Source of the DNA: Winogradskyella psychrotolerans | GTDB lineage: Bacteria > Bacteroidota > Bacteroidia > Flavobacteriales > Flavobacteriaceae | DNA: 64,000 nt | Assembly: GCF_018860565.1 (NCBI RefSeq) | Contig: NZ_JAHKPS010000013.1 | Span: forward strand, 308,413 to 372,412 | Direction: 5' to 3' | Part shown: in pieces, positions 63,589 to 64,000 of the stretch | How the letters are laid out: each line of letters starts with the position of its first letter | Position numbering within the stretch: position 1 is the stretch's first letter | Made by a program: the position numbers and the translations under genes | The notes under the pieces: generated by a model | What the model was told of the DNA's origin: nothing | Seen by the model: the letters and a program-made list of their open reading frames with translations, nothing else | Database searches by the model: none

Positions 63589-64000
63589 ATGAAGTTAAAG
63601 TTTAAAACAAATTTCCAAACCTCATTTTTCGCTCTTTTATTCCTACTATCAAACCTAATTACATTTGCTCAAGGGACAAGATTACTACGACAACCAGATA
63701 TCAGTCAAACCCATATCACATATACTTATGGTGGTGATATTTGGATTTCGGCATTAAATTCTAACGAAGCTAAACGCATTACCTCGACTGCTGCTGTGGA
63801 ATCCAACCCATACTTTTCACCAGATGGTAATTGGATTGCATTTAGTTCTAACAGAGCTGGCACAAACAATGTTTACGTCGTTTCTAAAAATGAAGGAGAA
63901 CCAAAACGCTTAACTTGGCATCCTAGTGGTTCTACAGTTAGAGGTTGGACCAACGACGGAAAGCACGTCTTATTTGCAAGTAACAGAGCAACAGCTCCAC
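63589..64000 (+). CDS. Tricorn-like secreted S41 peptidase, N-terminal fragment (runs off the window)
   Basis: 137 residues are visible and the frame stays open to the end. Signal peptide about 1-28 (FFALLFLLSNLITFAQG). Then the start of a Tricorn-type beta-propeller: TRLLRQPDISQTHITYTYGG and DIWISALN, with PD40-like repeats NPYFSPDGNWIAFSSNRAGT and TWHPSGSTVRGWTNDGKHVL. Full-length relatives are about 1,000-residue extracytoplasmic proteases with a C-terminal S41 (PDZ-tail) domain, which would lie outside the window. A TAACTTTA box is at 63546-63553. Confidence 0.85.
   Translation, partial: MKLKFKTNFQTSFFALLFLLSNLITFAQGTRLLRQPDISQTHITYTYGGDIWISALNSNEAKRITSTAAVESNPYFSPDGNWIAFSSNRAGTNNVYVVSKNEGEPKRLTWHPSGSTVRGWTNDGKHVLFASNRATAP

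Overview
The window looks like a chromosomal segment of a marine-type Flavobacteriaceae (Bacteroidota); the genus cannot be fixed from sequence alone. The evidence is strong A+T richness, Bacteroidota-style promoters (TTTG plus TAnnTTTG), type IX secretion (T9SS) sorting domains of both type A and type B, and a gene order typical of that family (TPR protein, two DUF368 genes, aroE, DUF349 protein). No tRNA, rRNA, CRISPR array, insertion sequence or phage gene was recognised.

Layout. 1-8450: a 5'-truncated class III aminotransferase, a TPR protein, two tandem DUF368 membrane proteins overlapping aroE, a DUF349 coiled-coil protein and a T9SS type A secreted protein. 8824-11173 (minus strand): mazG, a DUF5606 protein, def and ruvX. 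A 462-base regulatory-looking gap precedes dapD (11636-12451). 12540-22797: a surface-glycan region with a GT9 heptosyltransferase-like enzyme, three GT2 enzymes, a WaaP-like kinase, a rhamnosyltransferase-like enzyme, two GT4 enzymes, and a dehydratase / sugar-1-P nucleotidyltransferase / CMP-sugar synthetase trio resembling part of a nonulosonate (legionaminate-like) pathway. 22923-29010: CCA-adding-type nucleotidyltransferase, heme A synthase, a pRiA4b ORF-3-like protein, an unknown protein and an ABC exporter pair.

29119-53928 is the most distinctive part: seven consecutive plus-strand genes for large secreted proteins, all ending in a T9SS type B (gliding-motility-associated) C-terminal domain. 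Three begin with a choice-of-anchor L domain and two with IPT/TIG plus lamin-tail-like domains. Five share one family of about 90-residue Cys/Asp-rich modules (35 copies by my count). The last two carry a second, 74-residue module family (8 copies). Duplications of a three-module block and of a single 222-bp module are visible. No PorP/SprF-type partner gene is present in the window.

54085-64000 returns to housekeeping genes: uvrB, a microsatellite-bearing gap, a TerB-like protein, an esterase gene with a stop codon just before the expected catalytic His, a DUF1456 protein, cysH, sucC, an ACT-domain protein, lysA, an AI-2E-family transporter and the start of a Tricorn-like protease. Functional links across the window are lysine synthesis (dapD, lysA, perhaps the ACT protein), envelope glycan assembly (glycosyltransferases plus DUF368 lipid-carrier translocases) and extracellular surface proteins.
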